Below, piece by piece: positions 34,905 through 47,499 of a stretch of 64,000 nucleotides of DNA. Positions within the stretch are counted from its first letter, which is position 1; every line of letters starts with the position of its first letter. Made by a program: the position numbers and the translations under genes. Below the pieces are notes generated by a model. It saw only the letters and a program-made list of their open reading frames with translations. It did no database searches and had not been told where the DNA came from. Origin of the DNA: Membranipora membranacea (lineage: Eukaryota > Bryozoa > Gymnolaemata > Cheilostomatida > Membraniporidae); the NCBI GenBank assembly GCA_914767715.1, contig OU612071.1:22503681-22567680 (forward strand), read 5' to 3'.

Positions 34905-37087
34905 TCCCTAAAGCATCCCTGTTTGTGTAAGCAAAGATTATGACATTTATCCTCTCATTTGTTGGGGTGACAATAAATGCATATTTTAAGTAAAATGAAC
35001 AAGTGCGTTCAGTCAATCAAAAATATTTAAAAAGGAAGTATTCGGTATCAGTTTTAAGATTAACCCGTAACCCACACACTAAAAAAGTTTTGTTGAATGA
35101 TACCACTTCTTTCAGCAGAAATGAAATTATCAGAGCATCCGATTTCCAAGTGTTTCGTTGATTAGTGTACAATAAAAATTGTACATCTAATACCAGCCCA
35201 TGACGTGTTTTCTTCTACGTGGAATATAGACTCTGTGTCTCATTGCATGACAATACGGATTAGTATGAAATAGAATAGATTGTAATATAGCATTATGGGA
35301 GTCTGCATGATATGCAAAGCTTTGACCTTTTAAATTTTGTAGTCATCAAATTACAGATACAGCCAGATTTTGTTGAAATGTTCACGCCACGCACGTTTAG
35401 CAGGAAATTATGGTTCAGATAGGCCAATAAGTCAACATTTGACAGAAAATTGATGAACACATAATCTACATAAAGCGATAGCCGGAAATATTTTGCCAGA
35501 TATCAGGAAACGCGTAAGTCTGGATTTTTCCAGGTTATACAGTTAAGTTTCACTGAAAACTTTGCTGCTTCAAAATAGCTCATAACATCCTTTATTATGG
35601 ATTTCAATGGAGAGTTAAATAATTCATACTGCGATGGCGGACAAATTTGAAAAGAAATTAAAAAAACACAAATCTGGATGTGGCCACTTTATCCTACAAC
35701 CCAAGTTAATACAGCCTTGTCACGCGGCTACCTTTTCTTTTTTGAATAGCCGAGTGACAATACGCGTTAATCAATACACCAGCAATGAATATTCTGTGCA
35801 TCACGGTTCCTGAACAGATCCCTCCTCTTAATTACCAAGCCAGGTGCAGTGTCGTTTCCAGATAGCTATCCAATAGAATACTTTATATGTTATTTATAAT
35901 CTCAAGACGGACAAAATTTTTGCTTGTTTGCTTGTTTATAATGACAGATATACCATTGTCTAAAACATAAAAACTTGCATCAACCAGCTCAAATCATCAC
36001 TTATGTGTCTCCAAAACAGATTAAAACATCTAAGCTGCAGTTGTCAAAACAGAAATAAAAATATCAAAAGCCTCATGGTCCAAAGTCTGAAAGCTCCTGA
36101 AAACCCTCTTAACTTCAAAGTCCACAAAAAGCGGAATGGAAAGCTCGTCAAACGATTTTCAGCAAGCTACAACCTTGCTTACAGGTAAAGCAATGAGGTA
36201 AAAACTACAAAAACAATTTCTAAAGTTGATCTTCAATAAAATCCTCTTGTAACAATAAACTGCAACAACAGATGAATTCTCTTTTCGCAATTTTGTGAAA
36301 AACCTTGCAATTGACAAGGAATTTCAGTCCATTCAAACTTGGCAGCTCTAACACGATGTTTTCAAAATTTGCTGATAATGCAGAATTAGATCAAAAACCA
36401 ATTCAGTAAACACTGGGAGATCAAGCTAGAGACAAGATGAGCATCACTTGTATAATATGTATCCAAGATAAAATTCAGTGTCAGTGTCATATCAATTAAA
36501 AACCTCTAATAGTCAGCACAAACAAACATAACTTGCCAAGTCATAGAGCATATAAGGTGAAACGGGTGCTGATCAGAAATCTCCGATGGCTGTAAAAAGC
36601 TGATTACTTATTGCCAATACTCCTCGGTACTACACTGAAGTATTCTTAGATCAATTTAAGAGAATATTTGAAGTTTACTGCGATATTTAGCTTTGGCTAT
36701 TTTTGTGCTTTAGTTTGAATATGAAGTCATGATGTTCATTATTTTGTTATTTCCTATCAAATACTTCCAAAATGTCAATAATGTACCATTTTTTACAGCT
36801 CTATAGGATTCGTATTTTCACAATCTCAATGTTATAACAGTCCAGCTGGATGTTCTATATAGGTCAGTGGTTCCGAGGTACCTAAATCAACTAACTATGT
36901 TACAACACACTCCTCTGATTGATCAGGGGTATAATGAAATTATACGAGCAGGTGTCATCTTTGAAACTGATATTTCATCTACAGTGGAAAAAGATACAAC
37001 AATTGTTTACGATCAGTGAAGCCAAAATCACATATACACCCTGGATCTTGAATCGATAGAATGGTTGATTAAAAAAACAGTGTTCCA

Positions 37088-37171
37088 AACCGGTGATTTG
37101 AACTCACAACCTTCAAAACTTTATCGTTATGGCAGACCGGCGCTCTAACCAACTGAGCCACCTCCTACTCC
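37088..37171 (-). repeat. tRNA-derived SINE head
   Basis: Minus strand: GTGGCTCAGTTGGTTAGAGC, a very good tRNA D-arm/A-box, then a long variable region and GTGAGTTCAAATCAC (B-box/T-arm). ACACTGTTTTTTT follows. It is longer than a type I tRNA and lacks acceptor pairing, as expected for a SINE head; the body probably extends to about 36960. Confidence 0.55.
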
Positions 37172-37380
37172 TGCCTGGCGTATGAGACGCCATTCTATAA
37201 ACTTGCATTTGCTACATTCTTCTTAGGCAGAATTTTAAGTCAGATTTTTCTGTTAGCTTTTTATTTTATATAAGTCATCACTGAGAGCATTGTTATAAAT
37301 CGCTTGTTCTTGACATTACTTCCATTAGACGTCATTAATTGGAGATGTAATTAGGTTATTTAATTTAAGCTGAGGCTAAA

Positions 37381-37767
37381 GGCTGGTTCACATTGTCCCA
37401 GATGACACTGGGATGCCATCCCAGATGCTTATCCCAGATGGTCCCAGTCTTATGTTCACATTATTAAATTCATCTCAGACTAGCAGTTAGGTTTCTGGCA
37501 GGGATAGTGCTGGGATGATGTTCACATTGTTTAGGATCGTCCTAGATCGACCTAGATGATCCCAGATCATCCAAATGTCTGGTTCACATAGCACCCGGAT
37601 GCAAAATGGGTCTGGGTCCGTCTGTGATAGCATCGGGAAAGTTTGACGCTTACAAACTTTCCCGATACTGTCCCAGACGGACCCAGACAGCCTGGCATTG
37701 TGTCATTTTCATGTTCACATTGACTGGGATGGCTATCTGGGATGGTCGTCTGAGACAATGTGCACCA
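37381..37767. mobile_element. foldback MITE with GGCTGGTTCACATTGT ends
   Basis: Left end GGCTGGTTCACATTGTCCCA and right end ACAATGTGCACCAGCC are imperfect inverted repeats. The interior is made of CCCAGATG / CATCTGGG variants in both orientations. A target duplication is not clear. No coding potential is accepted. Confidence 0.75.
37610..37688. repeat. 36-bp-stem hairpin inside the 37.4-kb MITE
   Basis: GTCTGGGTCCGTCTG ... ATCGGGAAAGTTTG pairs with its reverse complement across a 7-nt loop (ACGCTTA), with only a few mismatches in the middle. It is strong enough to fold in RNA or single-stranded DNA. Confidence 0.85.
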
Positions 37768-38114
37768 GCCATAAGATTATTTCTCAAAACAAGCTGAAAG
37801 ATAAAACCAAGATAATATAAGCTTCTCGTTGTAAGCTATTCATAGCAGCTCTCTTTAAGCTTTCCTATTAGCCAGCAGTGCATAGCTTCTATTGTTGAAG
37901 TAACCAGTTTTCATAATGTTATCATTTCTAAAGTTTACCTTCACTTAGATAATGAATTCAATGCTTCTCTGTTTGGATAATTGGGGACTGGAGGCACAGA
38001 GATTGACCTGTTCAGTTGAGGATTGATCTAAATACACTGCACTGCTTGTAATTCTCTTTGAGGTGGTGAGTTGTTAATATCGTATTTCTTAACTGCGTAA
38101 TTCTCCATCTGCAG

Positions 38115-39737
38115 CAACTGAACCAATTCAGCAAGCTGAAAACTCCTGACTACTCTGTCTGCTCTCTGCCCTCTTTTTACAACACTCTATGCAGGTGAGA
38201 ATTTTGTTGCCACTATTCTTTTCATAAATGTATCAATGTGCTCTTGTGCGTCTCACACAACGGTGAATTTTTTTCACATATAATTTATATCAAGAACAAA
38301 GAATAGGAATATGATTGTCCAAATTCAGGTCTTGTGCCATAAAACCATGCTGCTCATGCTTATATTGCTGTGTAGAAAATTTTGTTTTTTGTGGCATCAT
38401 CCTCATAAAATAGTGATCTATTTAAAATCATGATCCTGATGCCACAAGCTTGAGAATCCAACGTACTGTAAACAATTGTTCTTTGCTAGAATATGATTTA
38501 AAATATGAGCACGTGGCTGGTCACTGCGATTATTCTCAAGCTAAAGTAAAATATCCTATGTGTCTGCAGCTTTCCTAACCATAATGTTTTGATTTCTTTC
38601 AGCGCAGTATTCCAGATCGGAGTAAGAACATCAAACTGTTAACTGGTGGATAGCTCGTATCAGCTCTCATCTCACCTACTGCCTGTTCGTTATGTGACGG
38701 ACAGCAATAAAGATTGTAACGACAGATAAGCATAATATATCAATTAGTCTACTCAAACCATTTATATTATATGAATCGGGGGTACAAATCTGACCCTCAG
38801 CAGGTGTATGGCTTTTCTGGACCACATTTCTCATCTTTGTTTGGGCCACAAGTTCAGAATCTAGAGAGGCCGACACTTGTAAACTTTTGTCAAGAAGCTT
38901 GCCTGAGTTTTTGAAGGTTGTTACTGGGACATCAATCAATGCATTACGTGAAAGATACATAGTTTGATTTAGATCCTGACACAAAACTACATACTGATGA
39001 CGTATCTCTACAAATAGCCACGCTATGTATTTCACCACTGATCCATAAATTCATATCCATAAGTCTACTCAAATCCTCAAAAACTTTTTAGCTCAATCAA
39101 GGCTTGTTTAAAGCTCCCCTGCTTTTACTGTAAAATGTAGTGCCCGGTATCAGCTTTATGATATGCTTTAGGCTTTATCTGTCTTGAATTGTATACCACA
39201 TTTTGTAGCCAAAAGCACAATCATCAGAGGCATTCAAGTTTGCTGTGGAGATGTTATTAGTAACAGGTGGCTTAAATGCATATGTCAGATGTGTGGTCAT
39301 ATAATGACTGTGGAGAAAAGTTCTGAGAAAATTGAGACACTGCAGCGTCACCCCACACAATACTTATTTATTATATTATTTAAGTTACGTAACGGTATGG
39401 GGTAGCTTTGCACACAGAGCTTCAGCTCCACAGACCCTAGATATAATAATTTGCTCATGCCAAGTTTGATTGCCTTGACAAACCAATTTTTCCGTCTTTA
39501 ATCATTAAGAATTCCTGCCACTTTACTGTTATAGGTCAATCTGGTCGTCCGCTTTCATCGCCCAATTTCAAATGAAAATTTACAGTTTCCGTTATTTTTC
39601 AGATAAGCTTAAAAACTGCAATTAAGAAACAATATACACCTGATCTCCTGTGCGACGAGAATTTTAACAGTAACCACATCACATCAGTGACATTCAGAGA
39701 ACGAGGAAAGGCCATGGAAGAAGGGAAGAAAATTTAG
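38115..39737 (+). CDS. exon-like blocks of a tandem three-copy locus, copy A
   Basis: Four blocks with acceptor and, for the first two, donor signals: 38115-38194 (KLKTPDYSVCSLPSFYNTLC), 38603-38621 (a 19-nt block between TTTCTTTCAG and GTAAGA), 39209-39301 (FKFAVEMLLVTGGLNAYV, open to TAA at 39302) and 39603-39737 (ISLKTAIKK..., ending ERGKAMEEGKKI and TAG). Blocks 1 and 2 join in phase, and the next two open in phase 0. The donor of the third block is unclear. Copies B (40.7-42.3 kb) and C (50.4-51.7 kb) keep the same frames in the last two blocks, with shared SNxxTSVT-type wording. No family was recognised and no upstream exons were found; a spliced non-coding RNA or a decayed gene is possible. 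Confidence 0.35.
38746..39073 (-). mobile_element. ~304-bp insertion with Ty3/gypsy-protease-like coding, flanked by 12-bp repeats
   Basis: Copy A differs from copy B by this insert. AGTCTACTCAAA occurs at 38746-38757 and again at 39062-39073, a 12-bp direct repeat like a target duplication. The insert's minus strand reads YVVLCQDLNQTMYLSRNALI then DSELVAQTKMRNVV. The DL-x-x-x-x-YLSR-x-ALID pattern recalls the region after the active site in retroelement proteases. A short internal piece bordered by a long target duplication suggests RNA-mediated insertion of a fragment. Confidence 0.5.
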
Positions 39738-40744
39738 TATCAAAACCTATTGATTAATTTCTCTAGGCAACACAAATTCAGTAAGTTGATCCCATCACCT
39801 TTCAAATACGATAGTAGTTTCTGAGGTAAAAATCCTTGTCATGACTATCATTTGCGATCAGTTTTCTTTTAAATATGAAAAACTTTGATTAGAAATTGTC
39901 CAAAAAACATGAAAAGCGGACTGTGCTATATTGAGATGCTTGTCAATAACACCCTTTGGTATATTTTGGTTGTTTCAGCCCATCACAATGAAGATGGAGC
40001 TCTGTTCCAACAAGTTATAACGACAATCAAGCAGAGATCAGGGCAATTCTGAATTAACATCTTGCAGTTCCCGGTATGTTATGCACAAGTACAAAGACCA
40101 CCTCAAGATGCTCATGCTGATAACACAAACGGCAGCCGATATGACAAGGTGAGATTTGTTTTTCTCTTAACAACTTGGGATCTGACCGGTAAACGCCGTT
40201 GCAGTTGAGCCAGTCTGTGTCTTAGGCTATATGTTATAAAAAATTCTATACTGTTGAATGAGTTGCAAACCTGTATAAAAAATTAAGTCATTATGGTCCG
40301 TAAATTGATAAACTGGCCATAAAAAAACGCTGATTATGAAGGATTGATAGAAAAGCCTAATCTAACAATACTCTAGCATTGGAGTTGAATTTTAGTAAGC
40401 ATTTTTATATATGCTCTTGTAATTTATGATGACATAAACTGCTAAATAAAACATTTAAACTATTGTGGCATTTTGTATTGGGGCAACTCAAATCAAACAC
40501 TAAAATCAATCCCGCAATTCACCAGTATTATTGTGTACATCCTACAATGAGTTTATTATAAGAGCTATGTATACAATGGTCAGCATTTCTGTTGGTGTCC
40601 GGTCCTCTGATATTGTGGTAATCCCTAGTTCGAACGTTAATTTAAATTTCAGGTAATGACCATTTATTGCTAATAGAAAAGAGGCAGTGATGTGATCAGA
40701 GGCTCTACATTCATAATGTTGCAAAAAACTGATGCAACTAGCTG

Positions 40745-42300
40745 GAAACTCCTGACTACTCTGTCTGCTCTCTGCCATTATTTTACAACACTCGATGAAC
40801 GTAAGAATTTTGTTGCCTGTATTATTTCCATAAATTTTCACTGAGCTCTTATGCTTCTTACATAATAACAATTTTGTTCGCACTAAATTTATTACAAGAA
40901 CCTCCCAACAAGACCGTGATTGTCCCAATCCAGGTCTTGTGCCATAAAACCATACCACTAATGCTTATATAGCTGCGTTGAAAATGTTGTTGTTTTTAGC
41001 ATCATCCTCATAAAATGGTGATTTATTTAAAGTCATGATCCTGATGCCACAAGCTTGTGGATCCAAAGCACTGTTATTTTCTAGAATATGAATTAAAATA
41101 TGAACACGTGACTGGACATTGTGATACTTTTCAAGATACGTTAACCATAGTATATGTCTGCAGCTTTCTAACCAAAATGTTTTTTTTTCTTTCAGCACAA
41201 TATCAGAAGTCTGAGTAAGTGCACCATGCTGTTAACTGCTGGATAGTTTGTATCAGCGTCCATCTTACCTACTGGCTGTTTGTTATGTGACGGACAACAA
41301 TACAGATTCTAACGATCGGTAAGCCTATATCAATTAGTCTGCTCAAACCAAACACTCAAACAACTTTTGAGACCAATCAATGCTTGTTTAAAGCTCCCTG
41401 CTCTTACTGTAGAAGGTTTCAGCTTTATAATTTAACCATTGAATTCTATATCTGGAATAGCATCAAAAGCTTCCTTTTACCAAACAATGGGCTTGCAAAA
41501 ATAGCCAGACTCTAGTAACATTCTATGCAAGCCCGAAATCATTGACGCTGAAAGCATTTTGTTTCTGTTCGCAGTTTTGTAAACATTGAAATTTCCAAGC
41601 TTATATTATTCATGCTAGTAGGGACAGCCAATCAGTTTGATGTCAGATGATCTGTGTTGAGCTTTCTAGCAGTATAATGTTATGATACTAATTCTGTTCC
41701 ATAAGAAGAATTTAATTCAGTGAATTTAACCTATTTGGCTTTATCCGTCTTGAATAATATGCCACATTTTGTAGCCATAAGCACCAACTTTTGGAACATT
41801 CAAGTCAACTGTGGAGATGATATTAGTAACAGGTGGCTTAAATGCATATATGACAGATAGCCTGGACAGGCTGTCGGGGGCTGTCAGGCTGTCGACAGAT
41901 TTACCCCACACAATACTTATATTTTATTATGTAAGTAAAGTGATTGTATGGGGTAGCTTTGCACACAAAGCTTCAGCTCCATAGACCCTAGATATATTAA
42001 TTTGCTCAGTGCCCAGTTTGATTGCCTAGACAAACGAATATTTTCATCTTTAATTATTAAGGATTCCTGTCACTTGAATGTTATAGATCAGGTCAATCTG
42101 GTCGTCAGCAGTCATCGACAAATATCAAATGAAAAATTTACAATTTCCCTTCTATTTTCAGATAAGCTTGAAAACTGCACCTGCACTCCTGGGAGACAAC
42201 GGCAGTAACAGCATCACATCAGTGACACTCAACCAGGAATCTAATAGAAGTAGGGAGTAGTAAGGAAGACATTATGAAGAAGATTTAATATCAAAACCTA
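40745..42300 (+). pseudogene. tandem locus copy B
   Basis: Direct duplicate of copy A about 2.6 kb downstream. Block 1 (GAAACTCCTGACTACTCTGT) has an in-frame TGA just before its GTAAGA donor at about 40803; the 19-nt block (after TTTCAG at about 41197) also ends TGA before GTAAGT. The third block, from 41775, has a TAA at its second codon, then reads VEMILVTGGLNAYMTD. The last block, 42162-42260, is open: ISLKTAPALLGDNGSNSITS, VTLNQESNRSRE, TAG. Copy B therefore looks partly dead, or the early blocks are not coding. Confidence 0.4.
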
Positions 42301-43254
42301 CACACGGCTATTTTCCCAAGGCAACTCGAATTCAGTAAGTTGAACCCTGCATCTTCTAAATACTATATCGGTTTTCGAAAAAATACGGATGATTGATTTT
42401 CTTAAGTGAGCAAAGTACGATAGAAATTGAGGGTGGTTCAAGTACACTGATATATTGTTGAGGGTATGTTTATCAGACATTTTGTTACACTTTAGATATG
42501 TTTTGATACAGTCCATAATGATGAGATTGAGTTGTGATGAGCTCTGAACCAAATGGTGCCTTCAGGGTTTTAAACGACTTCCAAACAGAAAATAGGGCAA
42601 TAAAGTCTGAATACAGACCTCACAGTTTTAACTAAGAATACTGGTATACCATGCACAGGAACAGTCAATGCCTCAAGATGCTTATGTTTATAACACCAAT
42701 ATGACATAATGAGAGTTGTGTTCTTCTCTCAACAACTTGTGATCTGACCTTTAAATATTGTTGCGGTCATTTTTATGTTAAATGTTATAGGAAAATTCTA
42801 CTCTGCTAATGAATTGCAAACTTGTTTCAAAAATCCATATATTTCATTATTGTATCAGTGTCAGATTCAGTGAAGTTTATTTATACATTCGGCAAAATGG
42901 GAATAATAAAATTGAATGGTTACATTACTTAAAAGGTGGACTCGGAAAAAGCGAAACATAGATAAAGTTTATACACATAAAATTACAAAGGTTGTATGTC
43001 AAAATAAGGCATCATGGTTGGAAAAAATGATTTGGTACCTTTTTGAGTCTTGCAGATGTAAGTAAAATAGCATTATGACGAGAGGATGTACTTCTGCTGT
43101 GTATATGTATGTACGTATTTTGTATCAATTTTCATGATAAAATTGGTTGCTTTTCTGAGTGCTCCGTTATAAAATATAGGCATAAGAATTCTCAATAAAA
43201 AATGACTGACAATAAGTATAAAATGAGTTATGAAAAGATAGAGTTTAACAGTCT

Positions 43255-43735
43255 TCACCTGAAACAGAATTTTCTGGCATTAACTCTGTATTTTGGCACA
43301 CAGTATCTACCAGATGGCAATTTTTCGAAGTCTATAATAGTGTCTAGTCCACAGCATTTCATGCGCAAACATTTGGTTTTGAAAGCTTTGTTGTATACTT
43401 CACTGATGTTTGTACGAGAGATTCGGTGTTGGCTTAGACGAAATGCTACAGTGATGGTGTGGTTGTACTGTTTCATGTCATCTTGATTTAAGTGTCTGTA
43501 GATTATGGATAGATGGTAAGATAAGGACACTTTCTATAAATGTGGTGTAAGCTAACTGAATTTTGGTTGCGATGACATTGAGGTAGGCTAATTGTTTCAC
43601 GATGAATAATCTTTTGTTAGACTTCTCCACTTGCTTCAATGTATGGTATTAAATGAGAGTTTTCTTTCCAGTGTTGTTCCGAGGTATTTGTATTTGTACT
43701 GAAGTAGCCCATGACTGTAGTTGCAGCAGTTACTT
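43255..43735 (-). pseudogene. LINE 3' coding relic
   Basis: Minus strand, with two frame changes: YLGTTLERKLSFNT, then NKRLFIVKQLAYLNVIATKI and TFIESVL, then LSYHLSIIYRHLN ... IIDFEKLPSGRYCVPKYRVN. This is the C-terminal region of a non-LTR retrotransposon, ending in the characteristic LPSGRRY-like motif before the stop. Frameshifts show it is old. Confidence 0.7.
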
Positions 43736-44789
43736 ATACTTTATTGATAACAATGGCTGATCTAAATAATGCATAAAAATAATGAAATATATTACATATA
43801 GCCAGTCCAGATAACTTTTTGGGTGATTGAAACCTCGAAGCACCAAATACGTGTAAAATTGAAAAGTTTGATCCTTATAATGGATGTACACAAATTTCAG
43901 ATAAAGAAGAAAAGAAGGCGTATTGATTGAAGGATTTAAAAGCACAATTGTTTTCTCAATTGAAGGAGCAAAAATTCCCAGCATGCTGGACAGCTTTGTA
44001 CTTCTGTGTAAAATCTGCCAATGGTACATAATACATTATATCGGACAGTCGGAGGTATAAACATCCTGCTGTTGCCTGACTAGAATCTAAATCTCTCTCG
44101 TCAGTTTTCATACCGCTTGCACTCAAAAATCAGTCTCCTTGTTCACTAATATGATGTTTTGCGCTTTATAGTGTTTCCCATCTGAGGTCGCAATCGATTC
44201 CCCTGCTTTGACTTTTTCCTTCCATTCAGTCACTCCTCCGCTAACGCCGTCCAGAGAGGTTAAGGATTGGTCTGCTGGGAATTAAAACGGCATTACAGAT
44301 CAGTGTCAGCATAATTATGTATATAAAATTAAATTTAATTTCAAGCATGAAGGACAGTTGACTTTTTAGATTTACTGCAAAATCGAAGTGGGCATGGTTA
44401 TACTATCTCCAATGACACAACCATAGGTCTACTGACCACACTGATCACGTGATATACTAATTGGTATTGGTATTTGTTTATTTCAACTTCTCTATCAAAC
44501 CAAGGTTCGATAACATTGAAATGCCTTGCTCGTTTTACTCAATATAAATGTTGTCATTATTAAAAAAATCTCATATAAAACTGAAGTTTTTTGAGCGTTC
44601 CTGGGTTTGGGAAATTGCTAGACGGTATTTAGTGCATACATTATTAGCAGCGGAATATCTCTTGAATTTATTAAAACTAATGCGACTAAAAGTGGATGAG
44701 AGTGGCTACTAGAAAAGCTGCTGGAAAATATGAAATCATTGAGTGGCGAAATAGAATGGAAATCTAATCTATCAATGTAGCTCACATTG

Positions 44790-44801
44790 GGGGGGGGGGG
44801 T
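44790..44801. repeat. poly-G tract
   Basis: A run of about 12 G on the + strand. Confidence 0.9.
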
Positions 44802-44829
44802 TGAATTTTCTCTAGTTTTTCTTTTGATG

Positions 44830-45840
44830 TCAAGGATAAAAGGTTATGCCAAGCAGGGCCCCATACAATAAAATGGATCTTATGTTAAATATATAAACGG
44901 TGTTGAGGCTGTCACTGTTGAGTTCACAAGGTTTCAGTTGTCTCATTAACATTAATCGGCTATTACACTTAGAAATTAAATATTCAATATGGCTACTAAA
45001 ATTCAACTTATTATCAATTATAATATATAACAACTCTGTGTGATCATGAAGTAAAAGAAATAGCTCACTATTACAGGAAGAGACAAGAGATTCTACATGT
45101 TTATTAAAAGATAAATGATTATCAATGTCATACCTAAATACTTGGCAATCTGAGATGGTGAATCACGGACTCAAATTCACAGGATCGATATACTCATTAT
45201 GGTAACTCAGCAAAACATTTATTATACCAGTATTTTAAGCATTCAGTAGCATATTATTATCATCAGCCACCATTGTATCATAAAAAGCTGCGGCAATAGA
45301 GTCGGTGCTATTCTCTCCAAAACGTTTGTAAAATGTAGTATCATCTGCATACTTCCCTAATCTAAAATCCTTAACATTCAAGTTGTTAACATTAAAAAGC
45401 CATAGCAGGTGCCCAAGCTTGGTGCCCTGTGGTGCCCTAACAGAGATATCAATGTAATCAGAAAAGGTGCTATTGAATTTTACACATTGTTTCCTATGTA
45501 CTAGAAACTCAGCTAATAGATCCAGTAGGTTTTCATTCGCACCATAATTTACAATTTACTTAGAACGATACTTGGCTGAAGCCTATCAAGTGCTCTAGAA
45601 AAATCAACAGCCCCCTATAATTGTACTTGAGTATTGTGAGCCAAATCTAAATTCTGATGTAGAATAGCAACAACAACAAAAAGCATACTGATTGCAACCG
45701 ATGAGATGTTTCACACAAAACTTGATCTTGTCAACGATAACCTGTTCACAGACTTTGCCTAAAAGATGCAGCAAAGAAACTTTGATCCAATAACTGGGTT
45801 TAAAAACACCTGTGTTGAAAAATTGAACAATCACTAAAAT
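44830..45840 (-). pseudogene. second, decayed LINE reverse transcriptase
   Basis: Reading 45840 to 44830 on the minus strand: VSLLHLLGKVCEQVIVDKIK (RT N-terminal), GAVDFSRALDRLQPSIVL, then APQGTKLGHLLWLFNVNNL and the catalytic KYADDTTFYKRF, then IIDNKLNFSSHIEYLISKCN and YIFNIRSILLYGA. Several stops and frame breaks interrupt it. It overlaps in domain content with the 43.3-kb relic (both have the region after RT), so these are two insertions in the same orientation, not one element. Confidence 0.8.
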
Positions 45841-45849
45841 AACTAAAAA

Positions 45850-46700
45850 TTAAGTAGGCAAGAATATCTGTTGGTGACTATTAATGTTTGTAGCTGAAAT
45901 GTACAACTACTTGTTGTGGTAACCCTTAGTCCTAATCCTGAACAGGGTAACATAGCTTCTCAGCTCTAGGGTGGTGATGGGTGGCATCTTGAGATCTATT
46001 ATATCACCTGATAAACACCTAACAGTTCTGCCCATTCAGCTTCATTCACTGCAGTACATACTATATTCTTACCTGTTCTTCTCTTTGGTAATACTATCAA
46101 ACACTGGGTAACCAACTAAGTTGCTTTGCTTGTAATGTTCATATTAGCTTCAATTAACCCGCGAGTGAGTAGCGCATAGGTTTGGACTATAGGTTATGAT
46201 ATTTGAACACACACTCTGAAGTCTAACCCGTAAGAGACTGTGTTTGTTACAAAGTGGGGTCACTTCCGCTAGTCTGGTCCTTTGAGTTTATTGTCAAGAG
46301 CACACTCTATCCCTCAAAGTTTTTAAGCCTCAGTGCCTTGGAGATTTTTCTGTAGAGGGATTTTTTTTATTCAAAGGTGTATCCTAGTAAGTTGAGTCAT
46401 GCCTTTTGTTGAACTTTGAAATGCACCGCACTCAAAATGAATCTTACAACAGCCAATCAGCTGCTTGGGTAGGTCACTTTGTTATTCATTCAACTATTAG
46501 AGCCAAACACTGTAAAATTCGAAAAATCTATACTTTTTTTTGGATAAATCAACAAGCCAGGCAGGAAATTTCAGGGGGTTCTCGACATATAAGTAATACT
46601 ATTATCTCCACATATCTCATTACTACTTATTCCCGATTTCGATCTTATCATATTACGCAACCTTATAATTAGCTTCCTATGTGACTGTAAATATCTTCTT
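45850..46700. other. no gene seen
   Basis: AT-rich DNA without supported coding or repeat structure. Confidence 0.4.
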
Positions 46701-47110
46701 TTTTTTATGGCAGCTGTCAAAGTCAGAAGCCTACAACACAGGCATATACATGTGTGGCGTTGTTGTGGTTCGATACCCAATGGAATGCTGCTTTTCTTTC
46801 TTTCTGGTCTTCTTTTTTTTATCGCAGCTGTCAAAGTCAGAAGCTTGCAAGAATTTTTTTTACCAGGCTGTGTCACTTTGTTTGTTCGATACCCAGCGGT
46901 ATGCTGCTTTTCTTTTTTTATCGCAGCTGTCAAAGTTCAAAAGTGGCAACAATTTTTTACCATGCAGTGGTTATTGACAGACAGGCATCCACCTGTGTTG
47001 CTTTGTTGTTTCGATTTTCAGAGTTTTGCTGCTCTTCTTTTTTATTTCATAGCAGCTGTCAAATTCAGACCCTTACCACAACTTGTTTTATCAGGCAGCA
47101 CTTTTTGATA
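46700..47110 (+). repeat. ~110-bp degenerate tandem repeat (GCAGCTGTCAAAGTCAGAAG)
   Basis: Four units begin with variants of GCAGCTGTCAAAGTCAGAAG at about 46711, 46825, 46923 and 47052, each preceded by a T-rich tract and containing TTCGATACCCA..GGTATGCTGC-like wording. The staggered open frames on both strands (FFYRSCQSQ, LTAAIKKRR) come from this repeat. Confidence 0.75.
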
Positions 47111-47499
47111 GGCATCTACCTATATTGCAATAACAGTTTCATAACAAACTGCATAGTTAGCAACGGGTTAAGTTGGGAGGGTTGCTGCGCTTCTCTTGTA
47201 CTCATACTCTGTAACTTTGTTGACTCAACTTGCCATAACTTTGTTTAACCAGGCAGCACCTTATAGAAGACAGATACCTGTGCATTATGTTTCAATTACT
47301 TTTCCTAAACAAACCCATTTGTCTCCTGTAGTTTCAATTTTCGGAAAGTTGTACTGGCCTCCTACCTGTACTGAAACCTTGAATAGTCCCTGCTTTATTC
47401 TACTCATAGCTTTTCATCATGTCTCTGTGAATGCCTTAGTTTTTGAAACAACCATAGCTCCCATTCTCACAGCATTGCAGTGAACCTCGCAGGCAGTGT

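Larger units (their letters stand above)
34236..37380. other. AT-rich DNA with repeat fragments, no firm gene
   Basis: Contains a dispersed-repeat copy at 34411-34490 and two tRNA-like segments (listed separately). An open frame at 36003-36184 (61 codons, ending ASYNLAYR) runs into a good donor TTACAG|GTAAAG at 36185. It might be an exon, but no acceptor or partner exon was found. Confidence 0.4.

Noticed and set aside
39175-39360. Minus-strand frame reading HLTYAFKPPVTNNISTANLN, also open in copy B
   Set aside because: Conserved between A and B, but copy C supports the + strand frame with a clear acceptor; the minus-strand reading is kept only as an alternative.
46571-47248. Several overlapping frames with FFYRSCQSQ or LTAAIKKRR repeats
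   Set aside because: Products of the ~110-bp degenerate tandem repeat; open in several frames at once.
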